From assembly GCA_947591475.1 (NCBI GenBank), contig CANQDE010000002.1, positions 186,001 to 250,000 on the forward strand: DNA of 64,000 nucleotides. Direction: 5' to 3'. Positions 43,928 through 51,642 of this stretch are shown here, in pieces (position 1 is the stretch's first letter; each line of letters opens with the position of its first letter). Both the position numbers and the translations under genes were made by a program. The notes under the pieces were generated by a model that was not told the origin of the DNA, searched no databases, and saw only the letters and a program-made list of their open reading frames with translations. Source of the DNA: an uncultured Alistipes sp. (GTDB lineage Bacteria > Bacteroidota > Bacteroidia > Bacteroidales > Rikenellaceae).

Positions 43928-44157
43928 TTTAGGTGCTATTGTTGGTTGGGAATTAAAGTCGGGCTGCTTTGTGTGGGGTTTACTTCTAAATAAAAGGGTT
44001 TTAGGTGCTATTGTTGGTTGGGAATTAGAAACGGGTGGTTTTGTTGGTAGTTAATTTAATAAAATCTTTTGCTGGGCGGGCGCAGCCTGCGAAGCGAGCG
44101 GATGCGAGCCTTCGCCGCCGGAGGCTGCGGCTCGCGCGGCTCCAAAGAGCCGCCCTG
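43928..44157. repeat. Direct repeat pair plus GC-rich hairpin (family C)
   Basis: TTTAGGTGCTATTGTTGGTT and its continuation GGGAATTARA occur at about 43928 and again at about 44000, 72 bases apart. At 44075-44157 a GC-rich hairpin array (CGCAGCCTGCGAAGCGAG, then GAGGCTGCGGCTCGCGCGG) matches 2664-2740. No gene is seen in 43914-44196. Confidence 0.7.
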
Positions 44158-44196
44158 TCCAGAATTAGAACCACACCAAAGTTAATAAAAATTATT

Positions 44197-44204
44197 TAAC
44201 TTTG
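44197..44204 (+). promoter_or_regulatory. -7 promoter box of murB
   Basis: TAACTTTG is followed by CGGAAT and then the ATG at 44211. The -33 element is not clear. The spacing implies a leaderless transcript, as for coaD. Confidence 0.6.
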
Positions 44205-44210
44205 CGGAAT

Positions 44211-45221
44211 ATGATACGAGAATTTCATGCGGTCGATTTGCAGTCGCGCAACAGTTTCGGCGTCCGGCAGCGGGCGGATCGTCTCGTCGAGTTCGAAACC
44301 GTCGAGGATTTACACGCCGTTTTCGCCGACGGTGTTCCCGAACAGTGGATGGTGCTCAGCGGTGGCAACAACGTCCTGTTCACACAGGATTACGACGGAC
44401 TGTTGTTGACGCCCGTATCGCAGGGCATCCGGGTGTTGCACGACGATGGTGCTTCGGCCTGCGTGCGGGTCGACGCCGGCGTCGAATGGGACGACCTGGT
44501 TGCTTGGGCCGTCGAGCGCGATTTGTGGGGGATCGAGAACCTTTCGGCCATCCCCGGTAAGGCGGGGGCTGCTCCCGTGCAGAATATCGGTGCTTACGGC
44601 TGCGAGGCGGGCCGCGTCATCGAGCGGGTGGAGATGTATTGCGTCGAGAGCGGCGCGATGTTGACGCTCGACCGCGCGCATTGCGGCTTCGGCTATCGCG
44701 ACAGCGTGTTCAAGCGCGAACTCAAAGGACAGGTCATCATTACGGCCATCGAATTGCGGCTTTCGCACGTACCCCAGCCGCATCTGGGTTACGGCGACGT
44801 CGAACGCGAGGTCGAGGCGCGCGGGGGCGCGACGTTGCGCAACATCCGCGACGCCGTTTGCGCCATTCGTCGGGCGAAATTGCCCGATCCCGCCGTAATG
44901 GGCAATGCCGGCAGTTTTTTTAAGAATCCGGTGGTGGAGCTTTCGGTGGCAGCGCGTTTGCAGGCCGAGTTCCCCGACATGCCGTGCTATCCGTCGCAGC
45001 AGGAGGGTTGCGTGAAGTTGGCGGCCGGTTGGTTGATCGACCGTGCCGGCATGAAAGGATTCCGGATGGGACACGTGGGCGTTCATGACCGGCAGGCGTT
45101 GGTGCTCGTCAACACGGGCGGTGCGACGGGCCTCGAAGTGTTGGTATTGGCCCGTATGGTGCAGGCGAAGGTGCGCGATCGCTTCGGCATCGAAATCGAC
45201 ACGGAGGTGAATATTTGTTGA
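44211..45221 (+). CDS. murB: UDP-N-acetylenolpyruvoylglucosamine reductase
   Basis: MurB reduces the MurA product to UDP-MurNAc using FAD and NADPH. From ATG 44211 (MIREFHAVDLQSRNSFGV) it has 336 residues. It carries LSGGNNVLF, AGVEWDDLVAWAVERDLWGIENLSAIPGKAGAAPVQNIGAYG, the active-site GNAGSFFKNP and LAAGWLIDRAGMKG, so it is the E. coli-like type I form. A TTG at 44202 would lie inside the promoter box and is rejected as start. Confidence 0.93.
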   Translation: MIREFHAVDLQSRNSFGVRQRADRLVEFETVEDLHAVFADGVPEQWMVLSGGNNVLFTQDYDGLLLTPVSQGIRVLHDDGASACVRVDAGVEWDDLVAWAVERDLWGIENLSAIPGKAGAAPVQNIGAYGCEAGRVIERVEMYCVESGAMLTLDRAHCGFGYRDSVFKRELKGQVIITAIELRLSHVPQPHLGYGDVEREVEARGGATLRNIRDAVCAIRRAKLPDPAVMGNAGSFFKNPVVELSVAARLQAEFPDMPCYPSQQEGCVKLAAGWLIDRAGMKGFRMGHVGVHDRQALVLVNTGGATGLEVLVLARMVQAKVRDRFGIEIDTEVNIC

Positions 45222-45275
45222 CGGAGCACATAATGTACCTGCGATATTTTACCCTCGAACGCGAATCCGCCTCTT

Positions 45276-45346
45276 GGTGCTCGCCGCCTGTGGCGGCGTA
45301 TGCAGGTTTGACCCACCCCTAAACCCCCGCCTTGGCGGGGGCTTAG
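45276..45346 (-). repeat. Two-hairpin dispersed repeat, family A copy 5
   Basis: On the minus strand, stem 1 is GCCCCCGCC/GGCGGGGGT, the linker TTAGGGGTGGGTCAAACCTG, and stem 2 CGCCGCC/GGCGGCG around ACA. It lies between murB and tilS. Confidence 0.8.
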
Positions 45347-45434
45347 GCCGAAATTCCGAACCGGATCGGTTTTTACGACCGTCGGGATAGCGTATGTTAT
45401 TGGTAAAACGTTATTTGTTTGATTGTTTCGGCCG

Positions 45435-46778
45435 ATGAATCTGCTCGAATCTTTTCAAAAATATGTCGCCGAAAACGATCTGGCGACTGTCGACAGCCGC
45501 ATTCTGCTGACCGTCTCGGGCGGCGTGGATTCGATGGTCATGCTTTCGCTGTTCACGCGCAGCGGCTTCCGTACGGGGGTTGCGCATTGCAATTTCCAGT
45601 TGCGGGGAGCCGAGAGCGACGAGGACGAAGTGTTGGTGGCCCAAGAGGCGGCCCGTCTCGGCGTGCCGTGTTACAATCGGCGGTTTGACACGGCCGGCGA
45701 GATGGAGCGCACGGGCGAGTCGATGGAGATGGCAGCGCGGCGTCTGCGTTATGCGTGGTTCGAGGAGCTGCGCCGGTCGGAGGGCTACGACGTCATCGCC
45801 GTTGCCCACCACGCCGACGACTCTATCGAAACCTTTTTTATCAACCTGTTGCGCGGTACCGGACTGCGGGGGTTGACCGGCATTTCGATCCACCCGGGGC
45901 ACATCATCCGGCCGTTGATGTTCGCTTCGCGCAGGGAGATTTCCGAGTACGCTGTGGCCAACCGCATTCCGTTCCGCGAAGATTCGTCGAACCATTCGAC
46001 CAAATATCTGCGCAACAAAGTGCGGTTGGGGCTCGTGCCCCGCATTCGCGAAATCAATCCGAAGTTCACCGGTCTGATGCGCCGCAACCTCGCCCGATTG
46101 GCCGATGCCCAGCGCTTCATCGACCACGGCATCGAGTGCATCCGGCAGGAGGTCGTGAGTTCGGAGGAGGGTATTGATACGATCCATGTCGATCGCATCG
46201 ACGCGGCTTTCCCGCGCGGATTCGTCATCTACGAGCTGCTCAGTTCGGCCTATGGGTTCAAGGGCGACGTCATCGACTCGCTTTGCCATGCCTTGCAGCA
46301 GGAGGCGACCGGCAAACGGTTCTATTCGCGTGAGTATGTGGCTTGCGTCGATCGGGGGGCCATCGTCGTCGCCCGCATCGCTGAGGACGACGATTGCGCC
46401 TGTTTCGTCGAGCGCGATGCCGCCCGCAGCTATTGCGGCAATGCGGTGCTCTACTACGAATATCGCGACATCGACACCATTCAGTCGTTCGGCGTGCCGC
46501 AGCATGTGGCCCAACTCGACGCCGACCGGTTGCAGTATCCGTTGACCTTGCGGCGCTGGCGCGAGGGCGATTGGTTCGTGCCGTTCGGCATGACGGGCCG
46601 AAAGAAGGTGAGCGATTATCTGGTCGACGCCAAGGTCTCGATGGCCGAGAAACAGCGGCAGTTCGTCCTCTTGTCGGGCGACGACATCGTGTGGCTCGTG
46701 GGCCATCGCATCGACGACCGCTACCGGCTCACCTCGCAGACCGAAAACGTGTTGCGTATCACCAAAGAGATCGTCTGA
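45435..46778 (+). CDS. tilS: tRNA(Ile)-lysidine synthase
   Basis: TilS modifies the CAU anticodon of tRNA-Ile to lysidine, changing its identity. The protein is 447 residues from ATG 45435 (MNLLESFQKYVAEND). It has the PP-loop SGGVDSMVML, HCNFQLRGAESDEDE, the VAHHADDSIETFFINLLRGTGLRGL segment, and the C-terminal domains ending in LRRWREGDWFVPFGMTGRKKVSDYLVDAKV. holA starts four bases after its stop, so the two form an operon. Confidence 0.93.
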   Translation: MNLLESFQKYVAENDLATVDSRILLTVSGGVDSMVMLSLFTRSGFRTGVAHCNFQLRGAESDEDEVLVAQEAARLGVPCYNRRFDTAGEMERTGESMEMAARRLRYAWFEELRRSEGYDVIAVAHHADDSIETFFINLLRGTGLRGLTGISIHPGHIIRPLMFASRREISEYAVANRIPFREDSSNHSTKYLRNKVRLGLVPRIREINPKFTGLMRRNLARLADAQRFIDHGIECIRQEVVSSEEGIDTIHVDRIDAAFPRGFVIYELLSSAYGFKGDVIDSLCHALQQEATGKRFYSREYVACVDRGAIVVARIAEDDDCACFVERDAARSYCGNAVLYYEYRDIDTIQSFGVPQHVAQLDADRLQYPLTLRRWREGDWFVPFGMTGRKKVSDYLVDAKVSMAEKQRQFVLLSGDDIVWLVGHRIDDRYRLTSQTENVLRITKEIV

Positions 46779-46781
46779 ATC

Positions 46782-47849
46782 ATGGCAAAAACGACTTACC
46801 GTTTCCGCGATACCGTAGCCGCCTACGACAAACTGATGCGCGACATCGAGGCCGGGCGCTTCGTTCCGGTCTATCTGTTGATGGGCGAGGAGGGCTATTT
46901 CATCGACCGCATCGCGGAGCGCATCGCCGCCACGGCCATCGACGAATCGGCCCGCGACTTCAACCAGTTGACCGTCTACGGCAAGGATTCCGATGTGGGA
47001 CAGGTCATCAACCTGTGCCGTCAGTTGCCGATGATGGGCACGCGGCAGCTCATCGTGGTCAAGGAGGCGCAGCAGTTGCGGTCGATCGACAAATTGTCGC
47101 TTTATACACAGCAACCGACGCCGACGACCATTCTCGTTGTTTGCCACAAGGAGAAGAACGTCGACAAACGGTCGGCCTTTTTCAAGGGATGCGCGGCGCA
47201 CGGGGCGGTGTTGGAGTCGGTGCGGCCGCGCGATTACGAGATTGCGGCGTGGTTGCAGCAGTTCATTGCGCAGAAGGGCTTTTCGATCGACAGCAAGGCG
47301 CTTTCGATGCTGATGGAGCATCTCGGCACCGACATCTCGAAAATTGAAAACGAACTCCGCAAACTGACCGTATCGCTGCCCGAAGGGACGCGGCGGATTA
47401 CGGATGCCGACATCGAGGCGAATATCGGCATCTCCAAGGATTTCAATAATTTCGAGCTTTGCAAGGCGGTCGTCGAACGCGATTTGGGTCGGGCGTTGTT
47501 GATTGCCGACCATTTCGCCCGCAATCCGAAGGAGAATCCATTGTTGTTGACGATAACGGCGCTTTTCGCGCAGTTCAAGGAGTTGTTCATCGTCAATTAT
47601 TTGAGTTGGTCGGCGCGGCATCGCGGCCGGCCGTTCCCTTCGGACGAGGAGTTGACGCGGTTGTTGCATAAAAGCAGCACCTATTTCATCCGCGACATCA
47701 AGCAGCATGCTGCGAACTGGAACAACCGGAAGGTTTTCAACGTGTTGGGTCTGTTGCGCGAATACGATGCCAAGAGCAAAGGGTTGGAATCCGGCGGCAT
47801 GTCCGACGGCGAGTTGTTGCGCGAATTATTGCTCAAAATTTTTTATTAA
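46782..47849 (+). CDS. holA: DNA polymerase III delta subunit
   Basis: HolA is the clamp-loader wrench that opens the sliding clamp. The 355-residue protein shows VYLLMGEEGYFIDRIAERI near its start, then QLPMMGTRQLIVVKEAQQL, LGTDISKIENELRKL and the C-terminal collar domain (NPLLLTITALFAQFKEL). It follows tilS directly. Its last codons (KIFY) lie in TTTTTTATTAACTGGCAC, a shortened family D repeat. Confidence 0.9.
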   Translation: MAKTTYRFRDTVAAYDKLMRDIEAGRFVPVYLLMGEEGYFIDRIAERIAATAIDESARDFNQLTVYGKDSDVGQVINLCRQLPMMGTRQLIVVKEAQQLRSIDKLSLYTQQPTPTTILVVCHKEKNVDKRSAFFKGCAAHGAVLESVRPRDYEIAAWLQQFIAQKGFSIDSKALSMLMEHLGTDISKIENELRKLTVSLPEGTRRITDADIEANIGISKDFNNFELCKAVVERDLGRALLIADHFARNPKENPLLLTITALFAQFKELFIVNYLSWSARHRGRPFPSDEELTRLLHKSSTYFIRDIKQHAANWNNRKVFNVLGLLREYDAKSKGLESGGMSDGELLRELLLKIFY

Positions 47850-47900
47850 CTGGCACACCGCTTTTCCCGAAAAAGGTCGGCCGTGAAGAAAACCTTGCGG

Positions 47901-47990
47901 GTTCCGACCGAAGCCCCTCCCTTGGGAGGGGCTTGGGGTCAAGACTGAATCCGCGGCCTGTGGCCGCGAGCGACACGACCGACAGCCATG
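47901..47990 (+). repeat. Two-hairpin dispersed repeat, family A copy 6
   Basis: Stem 1 is AAGCCCCTCCC/GGGAGGGGCTT around TT, a shortened linker GGGGTCAAGACTGAATC, and stem 2 CGCGGCC/GGCCGCG around TGT, then GAGCGACACGACCG. It lies between holA and the aminotransferase-like gene. Confidence 0.8.
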
Positions 47991-48026
47991 TAAAACCATT
48001 CGTCAACCAGTTATTACCATAACGAA

Positions 48027-48818
48027 ATGTCGAATACGATCTATTTCTATCAAACATTGCACCTCTGCCACGGGCGGGTGCGGATGCTCGACCGACACGT
48101 CGCGTTGCTCGACCGGTACGCTCGCGAGTTGTTCGGGCGGCGTTATCTGCCCGACCTGCCCCGTTTGGAACGGCAGATGCTGACCCTTGCCGTCGAGCAG
48201 CATTATCCGGACGACCTGTCTGCGTTCGTACGCATCGAATTGACGGCCGACGGCCAGACGCGGTTCATCCCGATGGGCGTCTCCTATTACGACGGTTACG
48301 CGCTGCGCAGCATCCGGCCCGAGGGCGTCGGAATCGCATACGAGCCGCCGTTGAACGGTTATCCCACCCAAGCTCGCGAAGCGGCCGTAGCTGCGGCTCG
48401 TCGGATGGCCGAGTGCGCCGGCGGTCGGGTCGCCGTGCAGATCGGGTCCGACGGTGCCTATCATACGATCGAGGGGGCTCCGTTGGCCGTCGTGCAGGAT
48501 TATACGGTGCGGCTCGCTCCCGAAAGCGGGCCTTGTGTGATACCGCCCAGCAATTTCGGGCCGGAGGGGAAACCTTTGCGCGGATGCCAATTCGATGCGC
48601 CTCGTTCTGTCGAATACGAATTGCTCGCTCGGGCCGTGCAGGCAGCGGGTTTGACCTTGTGCGAGGAGCCTTTCGGACCGGAAATCCGGACGAGCATCGA
48701 CGAAATGTTCTGGTTGGATCATCGCGGCATCACCGCGCTTTCGCATTGCGATGGGCGCCCGTTGATGTCGATCATCGCCGAGCGGGTCGCCGATGCGCTC
48801 GAAGGCCTTTTTCATTAA
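48027..48818 (+). CDS. Class IV aminotransferase-like protein lacking the PLP lysine
   Basis: The 263-residue product follows the fold-type IV (PabC/IlvE-like) layout: MLDRHVALLDRYARELFG near the start, VRIELTADG, YHTIEGAPLAVV where these enzymes read VxEGxxxNLF, and TSIDEMFWLDHRGITALSHCDGRPL at the end. The lysine that binds PLP should lie near residues 110-116, where the sequence is LNGYPTQ. The only lysine in the protein is Lys182. It is either a degenerate enzyme or a different function on the same fold. NamZ follows by 13 bases. Confidence 0.55.
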   Translation: MSNTIYFYQTLHLCHGRVRMLDRHVALLDRYARELFGRRYLPDLPRLERQMLTLAVEQHYPDDLSAFVRIELTADGQTRFIPMGVSYYDGYALRSIRPEGVGIAYEPPLNGYPTQAREAAVAAARRMAECAGGRVAVQIGSDGAYHTIEGAPLAVVQDYTVRLAPESGPCVIPPSNFGPEGKPLRGCQFDAPRSVEYELLARAVQAAGLTLCEEPFGPEIRTSIDEMFWLDHRGITALSHCDGRPLMSIIAERVADALEGLFH

Positions 48819-48831
48819 AACGAATTATTTT

Positions 48832-50076
48832 ATGGCAAAATTTACGGGTCGGTCGATGGTTTTGGTCCTTTTGGCAGGCGGTCTCTTGGCCGTATGCCCC
48901 GTAACGGCCGGAACTCTCGCGAAAAAGGGACGTTCTGCGACGGTCGAGGCGCCGGTTTCGGTCGGAATGGCCGATACGGCGGCTTACTTTCCGTTGTTGA
49001 AGGGGCGCCGCATCGCGTTGTTGACCAATCATACAGCCATCACCGATTTGCCCGGGGCTCCGGGGGCCGATTCTTCGGGGCGCGTGCATTTGGTCGATCT
49101 GCTCTACCGGCGCGGGTTCGAGGTTACGGGCGTTTTTTCGCCCGAGCACGGTTTCCGCGGACGGGCCGATGCGGGCGAATCGGTCTCCGATTCGGCCGAT
49201 CCGTCGACCGGCATTCCGATTCGATCGCTCTACAACGGCAATGCGCAGCGGCCTTCGGATACGGCCATGCGGTCGTTCGACGTGTTGATCGTCGATTTAC
49301 AGGACGTCGGGCTGCGTTTCTATACCTATCACATTTCGATGCTGCGGTTGATGGAGGCCTGCGCCGCGTGCGACAAGCCGGTCATCGTGCTCGACCGGCC
49401 CAATCCCAACGGCAGCCATATCGACGGCCCCGTGTTGGAGAAAAAGTACCGTTCGGGGGTCGGACTGTTGCCGGTTCCCGTGTTGCACGGACTGACGATG
49501 GGCGAAATCGCGCTCATGGCCGTCGGTGAAGGGTGGATTCCGCCTTGTGCTTTGACCGTTATCCCTTGCCGGCATTATACCCATAGCACGGAATATCTGC
49601 TTCCGGTGGCTCCTTCGCCCAATCTGCCGACGCAGCGGGCCGTCTATTTGTATGCTTCGCTTTGCCTGTTCGAGGGAACGCCTGTCAGCGTCGGGCGTGG
49701 CACCGACAAACCGTTCGAATGTTTCGGCCATCCGGCTTTGCGCGGGTTCGGTTATACCTTCACGCCCCGTCCGACTGCTGGGGCCCAGCATCCTCCGTTG
49801 GAAGGCGTCGAGTGTCGGGGAATGAATTTGAGCAACATGCCGTTGTTCGAGGCTCGGGCGATGGGTTTTTCGTTGCGGTATGTGGCCGATGCCTTGCTTG
49901 CTTCGGGATTGGGCGACCGGTTCTTCACGCCGATGTTCGAGAAATTGGTTGGAACGGCTTATGTGCGGGCGATGCTGCTCGACGGGGCTTCGGAAGAGGA
50001 GATTCGGGCGCGTTGGCAGCCCGACGTCGACCGTTATCGCAGGCTTCGGGCCCGTTACCTGCTTTATCCCGATTGA
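48832..50076 (+). CDS. namZ: Exported NamZ-like exo-beta-N-acetylmuramidase (DUF1343, GH171)
   Basis: From ATG 48832 the 414-residue product has a basic N-terminus and hydrophobic signal (MVLVLLAGGLLAVCPVTAG). The DUF1343 pattern follows: GRRIALLTNHTAIT, VFSPEHGFRGRADAGE, SLYNGNAQRP, DVLIVDLQDVGLRFYTYHISML, VLDRPNPNGSHIDGPVL and SVGRGTDKPFECFGHP. Members of this family release MurNAc from the ends of peptidoglycan fragments. It likely acts in the periplasm in wall recycling and shares an operon with the aminotransferase-like gene. Confidence 0.85.
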   Translation: MAKFTGRSMVLVLLAGGLLAVCPVTAGTLAKKGRSATVEAPVSVGMADTAAYFPLLKGRRIALLTNHTAITDLPGAPGADSSGRVHLVDLLYRRGFEVTGVFSPEHGFRGRADAGESVSDSADPSTGIPIRSLYNGNAQRPSDTAMRSFDVLIVDLQDVGLRFYTYHISMLRLMEACAACDKPVIVLDRPNPNGSHIDGPVLEKKYRSGVGLLPVPVLHGLTMGEIALMAVGEGWIPPCALTVIPCRHYTHSTEYLLPVAPSPNLPTQRAVYLYASLCLFEGTPVSVGRGTDKPFECFGHPALRGFGYTFTPRPTAGAQHPPLEGVECRGMNLSNMPLFEARAMGFSLRYVADALLASGLGDRFFTPMFEKLVGTAYVRAMLLDGASEEEIRARWQPDVDRYRRLRARYLLYPD

Positions 50077-50119
50077 TTCCGGCTCGGTGGGCTTTTTTTA
50101 TCGAAAATGCGGGTCTCCT

Positions 50120-50150
50120 TTTGCTATTTGCTGAAAAGATTGTATATTTG
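50120..50150 (+). promoter_or_regulatory. Promoter of the rpmB-rpmG operon
   Basis: TTTG (50120-50123), 19 bases, TATATTTG (50143-50150). The leader to the rpmB ATG is about 40 bases. This is a full consensus match. Confidence 0.8.
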
Positions 50151-50194
50151 CACTCCCCTTATCGGGATTAAACTTAATTTATCGTAACCACACA

Positions 50195-50428
50195 ATGAAA
50201 GTTTGCGAAATCACAGGCAAGGTCGCAGTCGTGGGCAATAACGTCTCGCACTCGCACCACAAGACCAAGCGCAAATTCAGCCCGAATTTGAAAACCAAAC
50301 GCTTCTGGTCGGAGGAGGAAGGCCGCTGGATCACGTTGAAAGTGACCACCGCCGGCATGAAAACAATCAACAAGAAAGGGCTTGCAGTAGCTCTGCGCGA
50401 AGCTGCCGCCGCAAAGTCCGTTTATTAA
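50195..50428 (+). CDS. rpmB: Ribosomal protein L28
   Basis: The 77-residue protein begins MKVCEITGKVAVVGNNVSHS and has the L28 pattern HHKTKRKFSPNLKTKRFW and ITLKVTTAGMKTINKKGL. It is the first gene of a three-gene ribosomal operon. The stop is contained in TTTATTAAAAAA. Confidence 0.95.
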   Translation: MKVCEITGKVAVVGNNVSHSHHKTKRKFSPNLKTKRFWSEEEGRWITLKVTTAGMKTINKKGLAVALREAAAAKSVY

Positions 50429-50446
50429 AAAACCGTTAAGTAACAC

Positions 50447-50629
50447 ATGGCAAAGAAAGGAAATCGGGTTCAGGTGATTCTCGAATGCACTGAACAGAAA
50501 GAGAGCGGTGTTCCGGGCATGTCCCGTTACATCACGACCAAGAACAAGAAAAACACGCCGGATCGTCTGGAGCGTCGGAAGTACAATCCGTACTTGAAGC
50601 GTGTTACCGTACATCGTGAAATCAAATAG
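50447..50629 (+). CDS. rpmG: Ribosomal protein L33
   Basis: The 60-residue protein ([18 protein letters not shown], then [19 protein letters not shown]) is L33, of the form that lacks the zinc-binding cysteine pairs: only one Cys is present. It lies 18 bases after rpmB. Confidence 0.95.
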   Translation: MAKKGNRVQVILECTEQKESGVPGMSRYITTKNKKNTPDRLERRKYNPYLKRVTVHREIK

Positions 50630-50640
50630 TTGAAAGCTCT

Positions 50641-50799
50641 ATGGCAAAGAAAGTAGTCGCAACGTTGAAAACCGGCACGGGTAAGAACTTCACCAAGTGC
50701 ATCAAGATGGTCAAATCGGAGAAGACCGGCGCATATATGTTCAAAGAGGGCGTCATTCCGAACGACCAGATCAAAGAGTTCTTCGCTGAGAAGAAATAG
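50641..50799 (+). CDS. DUF4295 family protein
   Basis: This short basic gene encodes 52 residues (MAKKVVATLKTGTGKNFTKC ... EFFAEKK). DUF4295 is a small Bacteroidota-specific family encoded directly after rpmB-rpmG, and the same order is seen here, 11 bases after rpmG. A ribosome-associated role is likely from the context, but the function is unknown to me. The often-following ftsY is absent. Confidence 0.85.
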   Translation: MAKKVVATLKTGTGKNFTKCIKMVKSEKTGAYMFKEGVIPNDQIKEFFAEKK

Positions 50800-50835
50800 T
50801 TTTGTATTTTTAGGGGCCGCAGGCTCTTAAAATAC

Positions 50836-50867
50836 AAAGGGCATCTTCCGAATGGAAAATGCCCTTT
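50836..50867 (+). terminator. Intrinsic terminator of the L28-L33 operon
   Basis: AAAGGGCAT and ATGCCCTTT form the stem; the loop region CTTCCGAATGGAAA can pair partly inside. It lies 37 bases after the DUF4295 stop. Confidence 0.75.
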
Positions 50868-50926
50868 GTGTGTAGATATAGGTTTGGGCGGCGACGGTTT
50901 TTCGTCGGTCGAATCGAATAAAAATT

Positions 50927-50956
50927 GACAGCCGATTCATCAATGAATCGGCTGTC
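50927..50956 (-). terminator. Intrinsic terminator of tRNA-Phe
   Basis: GACAGCCGATTCAT and ATGAATCGGCTGTC form a perfect 14-bp stem around CA. On the minus strand it is followed by AATTTTTATT, directly after the tRNA. Confidence 0.85.
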
Positions 50957-50961
50957 GTTCG

Positions 50962-51034
50962 TGGTACCACCAGGAATCGAACCGGGGACACAAGGATTTT
51001 CAGTCCTTTGCTCTACCAACTGAGCTATGGCACC
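50962..51034 (-). tRNA. tRNA-Phe (anticodon GAA)
   Basis: On the minus strand the acceptor is GGTGCCA/TGGTACC with one G-T pair, the D stem GCTC/GAGC, the anticodon stem AAGGA/TCCTT with loop CTGAAAA, and the T stem CCCGG/CCTGG with one wobble pair, with discriminator A. CCA is not encoded. Confidence 0.95.
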
Positions 51035-51167
51035 ATCCGCGATACGGGTCGACGTCGAAACGACGTATTTTCCCGATCGTGGTACAAAGGTAGTGAAAAT
51101 TTCTGTAACTGCAAATCTCGAGCCCTCTTTTTTTCTTCGATTCGATTGGCGGTGGGTCGGCGTACCG

Positions 51168-51626
51168 TTAGAGCAGGCGAGGTTGCTCCGTCCGACTGGC
51201 TGTCGACGGAATCGCCGAACCTTTGATCTCTTCCGGTACGGTCGTGCGCCGATATACGCTCACTTCGCCGATCGATGTTTGGCTCGTCAGCGTCAGCACA
51301 TCGCCCGTTTCGTCAAGCACCACTTCATAGTCGCTGCCCCAAGGGATTGCGTCGTCGTAAATGCCCGTTAGCAATTTGCCGTCGTAGGCCCAGCGTCCCG
51401 AAAACGATTGATACCCGATCTGTTCGATCTGTTGATAAATCGCGAACGTACGGTCTTCATTGAAGACGACATAGGCATCGAATTCGGTCGGTGCCGCTCC
51501 GTTCCATTGAGTAAGGTGCCATTCGCCGGTGAAACGGATGGCCGGTGCGTCGTCGCCCGACGATCCGCATCCTGCGAGGAGCAGGACGGCGAATGCGGCG
51601 ACCAGTTGCATGATCTTTCTTTTCAT
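51168..51626 (-). CDS. Small lipocalin-like lipoprotein
   Basis: The 152-residue product has a lipoprotein signal (FAVLLLAGCGSSG, lipid on Cys20) and a beta-rich domain FTGEWHLTQWNGAAPTEFDAYVVFNEDRTFAIYQQ ... YQSFSGRWAYDGKLLTG. This is the pattern of lipocalin-like domains common in Bacteroidota. The function is unknown. It lies 16 bases after the subtilase gene and is probably co-transcribed. Confidence 0.75.
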   Translation of the reverse strand: MKRKIMQLVAAFAVLLLAGCGSSGDDAPAIRFTGEWHLTQWNGAAPTEFDAYVVFNEDRTFAIYQQIEQIGYQSFSGRWAYDGKLLTGIYDDAIPWGSDYEVVLDETGDVLTLTSQTSIGEVSVYRRTTVPEEIKGSAIPSTASRTEQPRLL

Positions 51627-51642
51627 GATTCATCGTGTGTTT

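Noticed and set aside
43914..44196. Gene between DUF4301 and murB
   Set aside because: Only short frames exist, and the interval is made of repeats and a GC-rich hairpin.
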